DNA of 64,000 nucleotides from Streptomyces acidiscabies (GTDB lineage Bacteria; Actinomycetota; Actinomycetes; Streptomycetales; Streptomycetaceae). The notes under the pieces were generated by a model. The model searched no databases and was not told where the DNA came from. It worked only from the letters and a program-made list of their open reading frames with translations. How positions within the stretch are numbered: position 1 is the stretch's first letter; each line of letters starts with the position of its first letter. Made by a program: the position numbers and the translations under genes. The stretch covers positions 1,508,001 to 1,572,000 of the forward strand of contig NZ_JAGJBY010000001.1 of NCBI RefSeq assembly GCF_020010905.1. Reading direction: 5' to 3'. This document shows, piece by piece, positions 53,688-62,391 of the stretch.

Positions 53688-54407
53688 GTGGACCCAGCTG
53701 ACTTCTACACCGGCATCGTCGCGGACCTGTACGCCCCCCTGAAGGCGCACTCCCAGGACCCCGACCTCTACGACACCTTCGTACGGCAGGCCGGCACCCC
53801 GGCGCTGGAGCTGGGCTGCGGGGACGGCGACCCCCTCCTCGAACTGCGCCGGCGCGGCCTGGACGTGGACGGCGTCGACTCCTCCGCCGACATGCTGGCC
53901 CGCCTGCGCCACAGGGCCGACGTACAGGGGACCGGCGTCACCACGTACCACCAGCGCATGGAGTCCCTCGACCTGCCCCGGCGCTACCGTTCCGTCTTCC
54001 TCGCGGGCCCGACCTTCAACCTGCTCCCCGACGACGCCACGGCCCTCGCGGCGCTGCGCGGCATAAAAAAGCACCTCGCCGAGGACGGCACCGCCCTGAT
54101 CCCCCTGTTCACGCCGGCCCCCTCGGAGGAGATCGGCAAGGTCCGGACGGTCACCGCCCCCGACGGCGCCGAACTGCGCGTATCGATCGTGTCCGAGCGG
54201 CGCGACGAGCGGGCCCGTACCCAGACGACCGTCCTGCGGTACGAACGCCACCACGGCGAGGACAGCGTCGTCGAGGACCGCCCGTGGGTGCTGCACTGGT
54301 ACCCCCGCGACCACTTCGAGCACCTCGCGGCGGAGGCCGGCCTGAAGGTCACGGAGGTCACCGGCGAGGACACGGGCGTACTGAACCTCTACCTGCGCCC
54401 CGCCTAA
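53688..54407 (+). CDS. class I SAM-dependent methyltransferase
   Basis: 239 residues. Motif I ALELGCGDGDPLLELRRRG, motif II VDGVDSSADMLARLR and later YRSVFLAGPTFNLLP and LHWYPRDHFEHLAAEAGLKV. Soluble. No ribosome binding site; TAAGGT at 53676-53681 lies six bases before the GTG, as for a leaderless transcript. Substrate unknown. Its stop overlaps the stop of the convergent SGNH hydrolase gene. Confidence 0.85.
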   Translation: MDPADFYTGIVADLYAPLKAHSQDPDLYDTFVRQAGTPALELGCGDGDPLLELRRRGLDVDGVDSSADMLARLRHRADVQGTGVTTYHQRMESLDLPRRYRSVFLAGPTFNLLPDDATALAALRGIKKHLAEDGTALIPLFTPAPSEEIGKVRTVTAPDGAELRVSIVSERRDERARTQTTVLRYERHHGEDSVVEDRPWVLHWYPRDHFEHLAAEAGLKVTEVTGEDTGVLNLYLRPA

Positions 54408-55399
54408 GCCGTCTGCGGCAGCCTCCTGCGCCGCCGCTTCAGCAGCGCCCACGGCCCCCGGGGCCCGGTCGGCATGGCCGCCGTGACCTCGGTCCCGGGC
54501 TCCGCCGCCGCCTCCGCCGCCGCGCGCGCCACCGGCAGGAACCCCTCGCGGCGCGAGACGTCCGGCCGCTCCTCCTCCTGCGGCCAGAGCCCGAGGGCCG
54601 CGCAGAGCGTGGGGAGGACGGCCATCGCGGCCGTCGCGTACCCCTCCGCCGACGGGTGGTAGTGGTCCGGCCCGAACAGCTCGCGCGGATTCGCCTCGAA
54701 CTCGGGCCCGAGGAGGTCGCCGAGCGAGACCGTACGGCCGCCCTGCTCGACCGTCCCGATCGTCTGCGCCGCCGCCAATTGGCGGGACGCTCTGCGGGCC
54801 AGCCATCTGAGGGGCTGGCCGACGGGCTCGATCGTGCCGAGGTCGGGACACGTGCCGACGACCACCTCCGCGCCGGTGGTGCGCAGGCGCCGTACCGCCG
54901 AGGACAGGTGACGTACGGAACGGGTCGGCGGCATGCGGTGGGTGACGTCGTTCGCGCCGACGATGATCACGCAGATGTCCGGCACCTGTTCGGCCGAGCC
55001 GACGACCAGCGCCACCTGCCGGTCCAGGTCGTCGGACTGGGCGCCGGGGAGGGAGACGTTGCGCAGGAGCACGGGGCGCTCGGCGACGGCGGCCAGGCCG
55101 GAGGCCAGCAGCGCGCCCGGCGTCTGGGAGGCCCGGTGGACCCCCTGCCCGGCGGCCGTGGAGTCGCCGAGGAGAACCAGGCGCAGGGGTTCCTCGCCGG
55201 TCGCGTAGACACCGCCGTACAGGCCGTCCGCCTGCGGCACCCGCGCGGACGTGCCGTTCTCCACATGGCGGCGCGCCCACCGGGCCTCCGCGAGCAGCAG
55301 CCCCATCGCCGCGGCCCCGGCCAGCCCGACGCCCCCGCCGCCGTAAGCCGCGCCCGCCGCGATCCGCCGGGCCACCCGTGCCCTCGACATGCTGGTCAT
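54404..55399 (-). CDS. SGNH/GDSL-type hydrolase, membrane-anchored
   Basis: 331 residues. N-terminal helix (AAGAAYGGGGVGLAGAAAMGLLLAEA) as signal anchor. Block I LVLLGDSTAAGQGV with the catalytic Ser, block II Gly in VSLPGAQSDDL, block III CVIIVGANDVTH, and block V GPDHYHPSAEGYA with the catalytic Asp/His. Likely an extracytoplasmic esterase or lipase. A basic C-terminal tail follows. Start at 55399 (or Met4) with GGAGGTGG upstream. Divergent from the cystathionine synthase gene. Confidence 0.88.
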   Translation of the reverse strand: MTSMSRARVARRIAAGAAYGGGGVGLAGAAAMGLLLAEARWARRHVENGTSARVPQADGLYGGVYATGEEPLRLVLLGDSTAAGQGVHRASQTPGALLASGLAAVAERPVLLRNVSLPGAQSDDLDRQVALVVGSAEQVPDICVIIVGANDVTHRMPPTRSVRHLSSAVRRLRTTGAEVVVGTCPDLGTIEPVGQPLRWLARRASRQLAAAQTIGTVEQGGRTVSLGDLLGPEFEANPRELFGPDHYHPSAEGYATAAMAVLPTLCAALGLWPQEEERPDVSRREGFLPVARAAAEAAAEPGTEVTAAMPTGPRGPWALLKRRRRRLPQTA

Positions 55400-55537
55400 A
55401 CCTGTCCGCCACCTCCCTCGTCGCCGTACAACCTCTCCTTGCCCCGTACGACCCGTCGGCCAATCTCACCCAGGAGTGAACACGTTTAGGCTGGCGACCA
55501 TCACGACCACGTTTTTTGCAAGCAACCGGAGACAACG

Positions 55538-56926
55538 GTGCAATTCCACGACTCGATGATCAGCCTCGTCGGCAACACCCCGCTGGTGAGGCTCAACAAC
55601 GTCACCAAGGGCATCCAGGCCACCGTTCTGGCGAAGGTCGAGTACTTCAACCCCGGCGGTTCCGTGAAGGACCGCATCGCCCTGCGGATGATCGAGGCGG
55701 CGGAGGAGAGCGGCGCGCTCAAGCCGGGCGGCACCATCGTCGAGCCGACCAGCGGGAACACCGGCGTGGGGCTCGCGATCGTGGCGCAGCAGAAGGGGTA
55801 CCACTGCATCTTCGTGTGCCCCGACAAGGTGAGCACGGACAAGATCAACGTGCTGCGGGCGTACGGCGCCGAGGTCGTCGTCTGCCCCACCGCCGTCGAC
55901 CCGGAGCACCCGGACTCGTACTACAACGTCTCCGACCGGCTGGTGCGCGAGACGCCCGGCGCGTGGAAGCCGGACCAGTACTCCAACCCGAACAACCCCC
56001 TCTCCCACTTCCACTCCACCGGCCCGGAGCTGTGGGAGCAGACCGAGGGGAAGATCACACACTTCGTCGCCGGCGTCGGCACGGGCGGCACGATCTCCGG
56101 CACCGGCCGGTACCTGAAGGACGCGAGCGACGGCAAGGTCCAGGTCATCGGCGCCGACCCCGAGGGCTCCGTGTACTCCGGCGGCTCGGGACGGCCGTAC
56201 CTCGTCGAGGGCGTCGGTGAGGACTTCTGGCCGACCGCGTACGACCGGACCGTCGTGGACGACATCGTCGCCGTCTCCGACAAGGACTCCTTCCAGATGA
56301 CCCGCCGCCTCGCGAAGGAGGAGGGTCTCCTGGTCGGCGGGTCCTGCGGGATGGCGGTCGTGGGGGCGCTGCGGGTGGCCGAGCAGCTCGGTCCCGACGA
56401 CGTGGTCGTCGTGCTGCTGCCGGACAGCGGGCGCGGGTACCTGTCGAAGATCTTCAACGACGAGTGGATGGCCGACTACGGCTTCCTGGAGGACGAGGGC
56501 CCCAGCGCCCGCGTCAGCGACGTCCTCGACGACAAGGTGCACGGCGCGATCCCGTCCCTCGTGCACATGCACCCCGAGGAGACCGTCGGGGAGGCGATCG
56601 AGGTGCTGCGCGAGTACGGGGTCTCGCAGATGCCCGTCGTGAAGCCGGGCGCCGGGCACCCGGACGTCATGGCCGCGGAGGTCGTCGGGTCCGTCGTCGA
56701 GCGGGAACTGCTCGACGCGCTGTTCAACAACCGGGCGTCGCTCGTGGACCCGCTGGAGAAGCACATGTCCGCGCCGCTGCCGCAGGTCGGCTCCGGGGAG
56801 CCGGTCGCCGACCTGATGTCGGTGCTGGGCGAGGCGGACGCGGCGATCGTGCTCGTCGAGGGCAAGCCGAAGGGGGTCGTGAGCAGGCAGGACCTGCTGG
56901 CGTTCCTCGCGAAGGGCGGCAAGTAA
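55538..56926 (+). CDS. cystathionine beta-synthase
   Basis: 462 residues. PLP-dependent fold type II: Lys44 in YFNPGGSVKDRIALRM binds PLP, TSGNTGVGLA (71-80) binds substrate carboxylate, and GVGTGGTISGTGRYLK binds the PLP phosphate. Two C-terminal CBS domains (about 330-460: VHMHPEETVGEAIEVLREYGVSQMPVV and SVLGEADAAIVLVEGKPKGVVSRQDLLAF) give cystathionine synthase rather than plain cysteine synthase. Condenses serine with homocysteine in reverse transsulfuration. GTG start with GGAGA upstream. Confidence 0.92.
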   Translation: MQFHDSMISLVGNTPLVRLNNVTKGIQATVLAKVEYFNPGGSVKDRIALRMIEAAEESGALKPGGTIVEPTSGNTGVGLAIVAQQKGYHCIFVCPDKVSTDKINVLRAYGAEVVVCPTAVDPEHPDSYYNVSDRLVRETPGAWKPDQYSNPNNPLSHFHSTGPELWEQTEGKITHFVAGVGTGGTISGTGRYLKDASDGKVQVIGADPEGSVYSGGSGRPYLVEGVGEDFWPTAYDRTVVDDIVAVSDKDSFQMTRRLAKEEGLLVGGSCGMAVVGALRVAEQLGPDDVVVVLLPDSGRGYLSKIFNDEWMADYGFLEDEGPSARVSDVLDDKVHGAIPSLVHMHPEETVGEAIEVLREYGVSQMPVVKPGAGHPDVMAAEVVGSVVERELLDALFNNRASLVDPLEKHMSAPLPQVGSGEPVADLMSVLGEADAAIVLVEGKPKGVVSRQDLLAFLAKGGK

Positions 56927-57377
56927 GCCGGACGGCGCCGGGGGTGTACGGCGGGGAAACCTGCGGTGAACCCCCGGGCCGGCCGCCGGACTTCCGCTTC
57001 GCCCGCCCGCACGACGGACTTCGCGGAAGTGGTACGAGCGCGTCACGTCCGCGCAGCACACGCTTAACACGAGTCCGGCACATTAGGGGATGTCGGCAGG
57101 CGGGAGCGGCTCCCCGCCGAACCGGCAACCAAAACGGCGTCACGGACCTCCGGAGCGGCTCCCGGACCTCCACAGACGCCAGGACGCAGGGCCTAGCTCG
57201 CGTCCCCCGCGGGGACCGCCGTCGTCCCGCCCCCCTTACCGGGGGTGCGGCGGTCCCCGCCTATCTTTGCGCCTAAACCGGCGCCGCTCTCGCGGAGGTG
57301 GCTGGGCGCCGTGGGGGTTGCTCAATTGATGGTTGCGGGTTTTTCGCCGGTCTTCTGCTGCTGCGAGGATGTTTCGT
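56927..57377. other. 451-bp gap with a large hairpin
   Basis: No credible gene. The first part may hold the end of the cystathionine synthase transcript. An 11-bp stem at 57211-57221/57248-57258 with a further C5/G5 pairing inside makes a strong hairpin, listed separately. Confidence 0.5.
57211..57258. terminator. strong hairpin, probable terminator
   Basis: GGGGACCGCCG pairs with CGGCGGTCCCC over 11 bp; the loop contains a further CCCCC/GGGGG pairing. No T-run. It separates the cystathionine synthase gene from the DUF6924-like gene. Confidence 0.6.
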
Positions 57378-57812
57378 ATGCCGCTTCCCCAGCCCAACGG
57401 GCTGACCTCGCTCGTCCTGCGTACGGACTTCACTGACGACCGTGCGTGGGAAGCGCTGCGTGCGGTGCTGGGGGCCGATGCCACGTGTGTGGACGATGTC
57501 CGGTACGACGGGGTCGAGGTCGGGGCGCTGCTCTCGGAGGATCTGCATCACGTCTTCCTCGCGGACGGCCTCGCCCAGCGCGAACACCTGCTGCTGGCCC
57601 TCGACCTGGCGGATCTGGTGGGGGCGACGTTGCGGGTGCCGGTCGGGGTGTTCGCGCAGGTGTCGGCGTATCTGTCGTCCGGCGCCGCCGAGCTGGAGGA
57701 CTACCTGTGCCAGGCGGTCAGTCCTCCCAGCGGTCCTCCCCGCGCTTCTTCCGGCGTCCCCGCAGCGCCTCCAGCAGCTCGGGGGTGGAGCGGAACGCGT
57801 GGACCGCGTTGA
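57378..57812 (+). CDS. DUF6924-like protein
   Basis: 144 residues. MPLPQPNGLTSLVLRTDFTDDRAWEALRAVL followed by an acidic Tyr-Asp-Gly-Val segment, HHVFLADGLA and LLLALDLADLVGATLRVPVGVFAQVSAYLSS matches the DUF6924 family common in Streptomyces. The typical end of the family would fall near 57720. Here the frame runs on through a Pro/Ser/Arg tail that overlaps the convergent gene by 95 bases, so the natural stop may have been lost. Function unknown. Confidence 0.65.
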   Translation: MPLPQPNGLTSLVLRTDFTDDRAWEALRAVLGADATCVDDVRYDGVEVGALLSEDLHHVFLADGLAQREHLLLALDLADLVGATLRVPVGVFAQVSAYLSSGAAELEDYLCQAVSPPSGPPRASSGVPAAPPAARGWSGTRGPR

Positions 57813-58155
57813 CGCCCACGATGCCCGTCCACGTGATCAGGAGGCCCGGGAGGTCTGCGTTTACCGCGCCGATTGCTGAGAGTGGGATCGCCAGGACCAG
57901 GGAGACTATGCCGAAGCCGAAGCGTTCGCCCCAGGAGTCCGTGGCGTGGGGGGTGCGTGAGTCCCTTGCTGCGGACATCTGCTGTTCCGCGAACTGGCGG
58001 CGTACCCGGCGTTCCACCGCGCCGTCTATTCGCTGGTCCACCTTTTCCAGGAACGACTCGACCAGCGCCGAGTCGTACTCCTCGCCCAGTTCCCTGCGCG
58101 CGTGCAGGGTCGCGTCCAGTTCCTTCTTCAGTTCGGTGTCCCGGCCCGCTGTCAT
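57718..58155 (-). CDS. two-helix membrane protein, unknown function
   Basis: 145 residues. A helical charged N-terminal half (TELKKELDATLHARRELGEEYDSALVESFLEKVDQRIDGAVERRVRR), then two membrane helices (FGFGIVSLVLAIPLSAIGAV and LPGLLITWTGIVGVNAVHAF) and a basic tail. A common small Streptomyces membrane protein. ATG at 58155 with GAGGAGAC upstream. It follows the SulP transporter gene on the same strand with a 35-bp gap. Confidence 0.75.
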   Translation of the reverse strand: MTAGRDTELKKELDATLHARRELGEEYDSALVESFLEKVDQRIDGAVERRVRRQFAEQQMSAARDSRTPHATDSWGERFGFGIVSLVLAIPLSAIGAVNADLPGLLITWTGIVGVNAVHAFRSTPELLEALRGRRKKRGEDRWED

Positions 58156-58190
58156 CGTTGTCTCCTCAATCCCCTGGAACCTTCTCCAGG

Positions 58191-59858
58191 CTAGGGAGCG
58201 GGGGCCTCGGCCGCACGGGGGATAGCCCCCCTCTTCGGGGTGGGGGGCGCCGGGAGGAGGCCCACGGACTCCAGCGTGTGCCTGTGCGCGGGGCCGATGT
58301 CGCTGAGGTGTACGTCGACGCCCCTGCCGCGCAGCTCTCCCACCGCGTCCTTCAGCGCGAGCGCGCCTGTCGCGTCCATCGCCGTCAACCCCGAGAGTTT
58401 CAGCTCCACCTCGTTCACTCCGTGGACGTCCGTGAGGGCTCTGCGGAGGCTGTGGGCGCCGGCGAAGAGGAGGGGGCCGTCGTAGCGGAGGCTGATCGAT
58501 TCTGTGCCGGGGTGTTCGTTCGTGGCGGCGGGGGTCAGGCGGGTGGTGGTCGCCGCGGCCTTGAGGGCGAGGACTGTGGAGACGGCCAGGCCGATGAGGA
58601 CGGCTCGGACCAGGTCTAGGGCGAGGGTGGAGGCTGCGGTGAGGAGGAGGACGAGAGCGTCGCCCTTGGTGGCTCGGGCCATGGCTCTTACCGGGCCGGT
58701 TTCCACCATGCGGATGGCTGTTGCCAGGAGGACTCCGGCGAGGGCTGCCAGCGGGATGCGGGAGACCAGGGGGGCGGCTGCTGCGACGATTCCGGCGAGG
58801 ATTACTGCGTGGGTTAGGGCTGCTAGGCGGGAGGTGGCGCCGGTTCTTACGTTTACTGCTGTGCGGGCGATTGCGCCTGTTGCTGGGACTCCGCCGAAGA
58901 GGGGGGCCGCTAGGTTGGCGATTCCCTGGCCGAAGAGTTCTTTTGAGGGGTTGTGGGCGGGTGCGGCGCCGTCGTGGTTGTTCGCGCCCCGCGGCGGAGC
59001 CGCAAATTGATGCAGCCCCGCGCCCCTGAAAGACCCTTCCGGACGCCGGTTCTTTGACATTTCGTCTGCTACCGATGCGGAGAGTAGCGATTCCAGTGCC
59101 GCCAAGGCGGCTACTGCTACCGCTGGGGCCAGGAGCGTTGGGATTCGGGTTACGTCCAGGAAGCCGAGCGACGGAGTCGGTAGGGACGCTGGGAGGGTGC
59201 CGATTCTTGTTACGTTCAGGTGCAGGGTTTCCGCTACGGCCGTCGCGATCCCCACCGCCGCCAGCGAGAACGGGATCGTCGGTTTCCATCTTGCCCCCGC
59301 CAGTACCAGCGCCGCCGAACCTGTCGACAGGAGCAGCGCTGGCCAGTGCGGAGCCGCCTCGAACTCCTCCGCCGCCCTTGCCGCCACCGCCGCCACCTGT
59401 TCGCCGTGCGGTACGGGGACTCCTAGCGCGTTCGGGATCTGCTGGAGGGCGATCACCGCCGCGATGCCCACCGTGAAACCCGCGATCACCGGGGCCGGGA
59501 CGTACGCCATCGCCGCGCCCGCTCTCGCGAAGGACAGGGCGATCAGGATCAGGCCCGCGAGGAGGCCGACCGTGAGGACGCCGTCGGGGCCGTAGTGGTG
59601 GACGATCGGGACCAGTACGACCGTCATCGCGCCCGTCGGGCCGGAGACCTGGCGTGCGCTGCCGCCGAACAGTGCCGCGAGGGCGCCGGCGACGATCGCG
59701 GTCGCCAGGCCGGACGCGGCGCCCAGTCCTGAGCTGACGCCGAAGCCGAGAGCCAGGGGGAGGGCGACCACGGCGACGGTCAGGCCGCAGAGGAGGTTGC
59801 GGCGGGGGTCGTGGGTGAGGGTGCGGAGGTCGGTGAGAGTGGGGAGGGGGAGGTTCAT
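58191..59858 (-). CDS. SulP family inorganic anion transporter
   Basis: 555 residues. About eleven membrane helices with SulP hallmarks (LPLALGFGVSSGLGAASGLATAIVAG, QVSGPTGAMTVVL, LFGGVPATGAIARTAVNVRTGATSRLAALTHAV) and a C-terminal STAS domain (about 445-530). It precedes no sulfate gene but lies 109 bases behind a carbonic anhydrase gene on the same strand, so bicarbonate is the likely substrate, as for BicA. Odd feature: residues about 270-303, between LLSASVADEM and the family motif ELFGQGIANL, are encoded by an intergenic-type repeat inserted in frame. It lies in a loop. Confidence 0.88.
   Translation of the reverse strand: MNLPLPTLTDLRTLTHDPRRNLLCGLTVAVVALPLALGFGVSSGLGAASGLATAIVAGALAALFGGSARQVSGPTGAMTVVLVPIVHHYGPDGVLTVGLLAGLILIALSFARAGAAMAYVPAPVIAGFTVGIAAVIALQQIPNALGVPVPHGEQVAAVAARAAEEFEAAPHWPALLLSTGSAALVLAGARWKPTIPFSLAAVGIATAVAETLHLNVTRIGTLPASLPTPSLGFLDVTRIPTLLAPAVAVAALAALESLLSASVADEMSKNRRPEGSFRGAGLHQFAAPPRGANNHDGAAPAHNPSKELFGQGIANLAAPLFGGVPATGAIARTAVNVRTGATSRLAALTHAVILAGIVAAAAPLVSRIPLAALAGVLLATAIRMVETGPVRAMARATKGDALVLLLTAASTLALDLVRAVLIGLAVSTVLALKAAATTTRLTPAATNEHPGTESISLRYDGPLLFAGAHSLRRALTDVHGVNEVELKLSGLTAMDATGALALKDAVGELRGRGVDVHLSDIGPAHRHTLESVGLLPAPPTPKRGAIPRAAEAPAP
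58948..59045 (-). repeat. Streptomyces intergenic repeat inserted in the SulP gene
   Basis: On the minus strand the segment reads AGGGGCGCGGGGCTGCATC, then a TTTGCGGCTCCGCCGCGG hairpin region, then CACGACGGCGCCGCACCCG. This is the layout of a very common Streptomyces intergenic element. Here it is inside an open gene and translated (SFRGAGLHQFAAPPRGANN), without breaking the frame. Confidence 0.75.
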
Positions 59859-59967
59859 GGGGGTGCTTCTTCACGGGGTGAGGAGCGGTGGGGTGGGTTG
59901 GGGGCGTACGGGTGCTCGGCGTACGGCAGTTGGCGAACTCCCGTACGCCGTACCGTCGTTCCGCCTG

Positions 59968-60654
59968 TCACGGCAGCAGCGACACCAGCCCCGTGTCCAA
60001 GTCGAAGCGCGCCGCCGTCACTTGGGCCTCCGCGAACGCGGGATCCGTGCGGATCGCGTCGCGGACCCACGTCGTGTGGGCGGTCATGGTGTGTTCGGCC
60101 CAGTCGCCGGGGTTCGCGCGGGTGCGGTGGGCCGCCGGGGTGATCTCCTCGACGAGGAGTTCGAGGTGGCCGGGGACCTCGTCGCCGGTGCGGAGGTGGT
60201 CGAGGGTGGCGGCGATCGCGCCGCAGCGTTCGTGGCCGAGGACCAGGACGAGGGGGATGCCGAGTTCGGTCACGCCGTACTGGATCGAGCCGAGCACCGC
60301 CTCGTCCAGGACCTGGCCCGCCGTCCTTATGCACAGGACGTCGCCGAGGCCCTGGTCGAAGATCAGCTCGGGCGGGACGCGGGAGTCGATGCAGCCCAGG
60401 ACGATCGCGTACGGGTGCTGGGCGCCCGCGAGGGTGTGGCGCAGGCGGCGGTCCTCGTGGGGGTGGCTGGAGCGGCCCTCGGCGTACCGCTTGTTGCCGG
60501 CGAGGAGTTCGGTCAGGGCTGCGGACGCCGTGGTCGGGGGGCCGGTGCGGAGGGGGCGGCTTCTTCGCGGGGTGCGGGTCGCGGCTGCGGCCGGGGCGGT
60601 GGCCAGGGCGCCGACGGCGGTGGCCGTCAGGAAGGCCCGGCGGTTGGAGGGCAT
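59968..60654 (-). CDS. beta-class carbonic anhydrase, Tat-exported
   Basis: 228 residues. Tat signal (SNRRAFLTATAVGALATAPAAAA) implies export of the folded zinc enzyme. Zinc ligands in VLGCIDSRVPPE (Cys, Asp) and LVLGHERCGAI (His, Cys); RTAGQVLDEAVLGSIQYG is also typical. Interconverts CO2 and bicarbonate outside the cell and probably feeds the SulP transporter downstream. Start at 60654 (MPSNRR) with GAGGA upstream is preferred over the ATG at 60678. Confidence 0.92.
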   Translation of the reverse strand: MPSNRRAFLTATAVGALATAPAAAATRTPRRSRPLRTGPPTTASAALTELLAGNKRYAEGRSSHPHEDRRLRHTLAGAQHPYAIVLGCIDSRVPPELIFDQGLGDVLCIRTAGQVLDEAVLGSIQYGVTELGIPLVLVLGHERCGAIAATLDHLRTGDEVPGHLELLVEEITPAAHRTRANPGDWAEHTMTAHTTWVRDAIRTDPAFAEAQVTAARFDLDTGLVSLLP

Positions 60655-60822
60655 GACGCATCCTCGGGGTCGTACCAAGAACCCTCGGCGGAGGGTCTGT
60701 TCACGGTATGCGCCTGATTCATCACGGTGTGTGCCTGTTTAACGACACTTTGTGTTTTCGTGTTCAGATCATCGCCGGTCCGATACGGGGGCTTGACGGG
60801 GTGACGGCCTCGGCGCCGGGTG

Positions 60823-60848
60823 TATAACAACATGCAGGAACCATGCAG
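60823..60848 (+). promoter_or_regulatory. RpiR gene promoter with CATGCAG direct repeats
   Basis: TATAAC (60823-60828) is a good -10, with GTGACG (60801-60806) as -35 at 16 bases. Two CATGCAG repeats (60831-60837 and 60842-60848) are 11 bases apart, one helical turn, and cover the expected transcription start. A likely autoregulatory operator. Confidence 0.55.
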
Positions 60849-60874
60849 CCTGAATAGCCAGGGGGAGCACAAGA

Positions 60875-61717
60875 ATGAGCGTGTCCGAGGGCCCCGCCGC
60901 CCGGCTCCAGACGCTCTTCGAGGGGCACCGGCTCACGCCGACGCAGCGGAGGATCGCGCACAGCATGGTCCGGCGGGCCGCGGATGTGCCGTTCCTGTCG
61001 AGTGTCGAGCTGGCGGAGCTGGCGGGGGTGAGCCAGCCGTCCGTGACGCGGTTCGCCGTGGCGCTCGGGTTCGACGGGTATCCCGCTCTGCGGCGCCACC
61101 TTCGCGAGGTCGCGCCGGGTGACCGGGCGGCCTCCTCCCAGGACTACAACGCCTACCAGCAGGCCGTCGAGGCGGAGATCGAGAACCTGCGGCACCTCGC
61201 GGAGGTCCTCGCGGACCCCGGGCCCGTCCGTCGCGCCGGTCAACTCCTCGCGGCGTCCCGCCCCTTGCCGGTCCTCGGTCTGCGGGCGGCGGCCTCCCAG
61301 GCGTACGGGTTCTCGTACTTCGCGGCCAAGGTCCACCCGGATGTCCGGCTCCTCGACGAGGGGGGCTCGATGCTCCAGGACCGCATCGACGCGGTGGTCC
61401 GCGCGGGGGCGAGCGCACTCCTGTGCTTCGCGCTGCCGCGTCACCCGAAGGAGGTCCTGGACACCCTGACGTACGCGAAGGGGGCGGGCCTCACGGTCGT
61501 CACGGTCGCCGACTCGGCGTTCGCGCCGGTGGCGAAGGCGTCGGATCTGCTGCTGCCGGCGGCGGTGGGGACGGGGTTGGCGTTCGACACGGCGTGTGCG
61601 CCGATGTTGCTGGGTCGGGTGCTGCTGGAGGCGATGTGCGACGACTTGCCGGATGCGCAGGCTCGGTTGGAGGAGTTCGATGCGGGGGCGTTGGCGCGGG
61701 GGTTGTTCGTGGAGTGA
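60875..61717 (+). CDS. MurR/RpiR family transcriptional regulator
   Basis: 280 residues. N-terminal HTH_6 domain (about 5-80: LTPTQRRIAHSMVRRA, VELAELAGVSQPSVTRFAVALGFDGYPALRRHLRE) and C-terminal SIS sugar-phosphate-binding domain (about 120-260: VLGLRAAASQAYGFSYFAAKVHPDVRLLD, ALLCFALPRHPKEVLDTLTYAKGAGLTVVTVADS). Probably senses a phosphorylated sugar or related metabolite. ATG with GGGGGAG upstream. Its target operon is not apparent; the gene is divergent from the carbonic anhydrase. Confidence 0.9.
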   Translation: MSVSEGPAARLQTLFEGHRLTPTQRRIAHSMVRRAADVPFLSSVELAELAGVSQPSVTRFAVALGFDGYPALRRHLREVAPGDRAASSQDYNAYQQAVEAEIENLRHLAEVLADPGPVRRAGQLLAASRPLPVLGLRAAASQAYGFSYFAAKVHPDVRLLDEGGSMLQDRIDAVVRAGASALLCFALPRHPKEVLDTLTYAKGAGLTVVTVADSAFAPVAKASDLLLPAAVGTGLAFDTACAPMLLGRVLLEAMCDDLPDAQARLEEFDAGALARGLFVE

Positions 61718-61890
61718 GGCGGGTTGGGGGGTGTGTGCATTCGGGCGGCGGGGGTGGGGGGTGCTGCTGAGGCTTCCGGCTGCGGGTCGGGTGGGTGGCT
61801 GCGGTGGGTGCGGTGGGTGGCTGGGGTAGGGGCGTTGCCGCTCACCCGCGCTTGCGGGGTGCCGCTGCGCCCACCCGTGCCGCCCCTAGC

Positions 61891-62200
61891 GGCACGACTG
61901 CCCGCAGCTACGCGGGGCGAGTGGAGCGGGTGCGGGGCGGTGGGGGCGGCACGGCTGGCCGCAGTTGGGTGGGGCGAGTGAAGTGGGTGCGGGTCCGTGG
62001 GGGGTGGCCCGACTGCCCGCAGCTACGCGGGTTGGGTGGACGGGTGCGGGGCGGTGGGGGTGGCGCGGCTGGTCGCAGCTGCGGGAGCGGGGTGGGGCGG
62101 GTAGGCGGTGGTGCGGGTGGTGGGAGCTGGTCCGACCGTGGTGGTGCGGGTGGTTGTGCGTGGCGGGGGCTGGTCCGACTGTGGTGGTGCGGGGCGTTGT
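61891..62200. repeat. degenerate tandem repeats, 56-58 bp and about 33-43 bp units
   Basis: First array: four units starting at 61891, 61948, 62006 and 62062, each opening GGC-x-CG-x-CTG and containing CGCAG. Second array, from about 62107: three units opening TGGTGCGGG and ending CTGGTCCG. Copies have diverged by many substitutions. Confidence 0.7.
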
Positions 62201-62222
62201 GAGTGGCGGGGACTGGTCCGGC

Positions 62223-62256
62223 CTAAAGGGGCGCGGGGAACTGCGCGATCAGCCAC
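62223..62256. repeat. Streptomyces intergenic repeat (inverse of 49671-49705)
   Basis: AAAGGGGCGCGGGGAACTGC followed by GCGATCAGCC; same element as at 49671-49705 in the other orientation. Confidence 0.8.
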
Positions 62257-62391
62257 GATGCTGCCGCACTCGCCTACGTACCGATGCCACCCGAGTTATT
62301 AGGCGTCCCCCCCCCCCCACTCTCAGACTCGTCTCACGTTCACTCGGTAGCTTCCGTGGAATGGAACGTCGGTGACTAGGAGGCGGGTGGC

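Larger units (their letters stand above)
61718..62391. other. 674-bp low-complexity G-rich gap
   Basis: Frames here have extreme Gly/Trp/Arg content and no real starts. The gap holds two degenerate tandem arrays and one Streptomyces intergenic repeat; just before the next gene stands TAGGAGG, its ribosome binding site. Confidence 0.6.

Noticed and set aside
61724..62375. Gly/Trp-rich frames after the RpiR gene
   Set aside because: Products of degenerate G-rich repeats, without starts or similarity to proteins.
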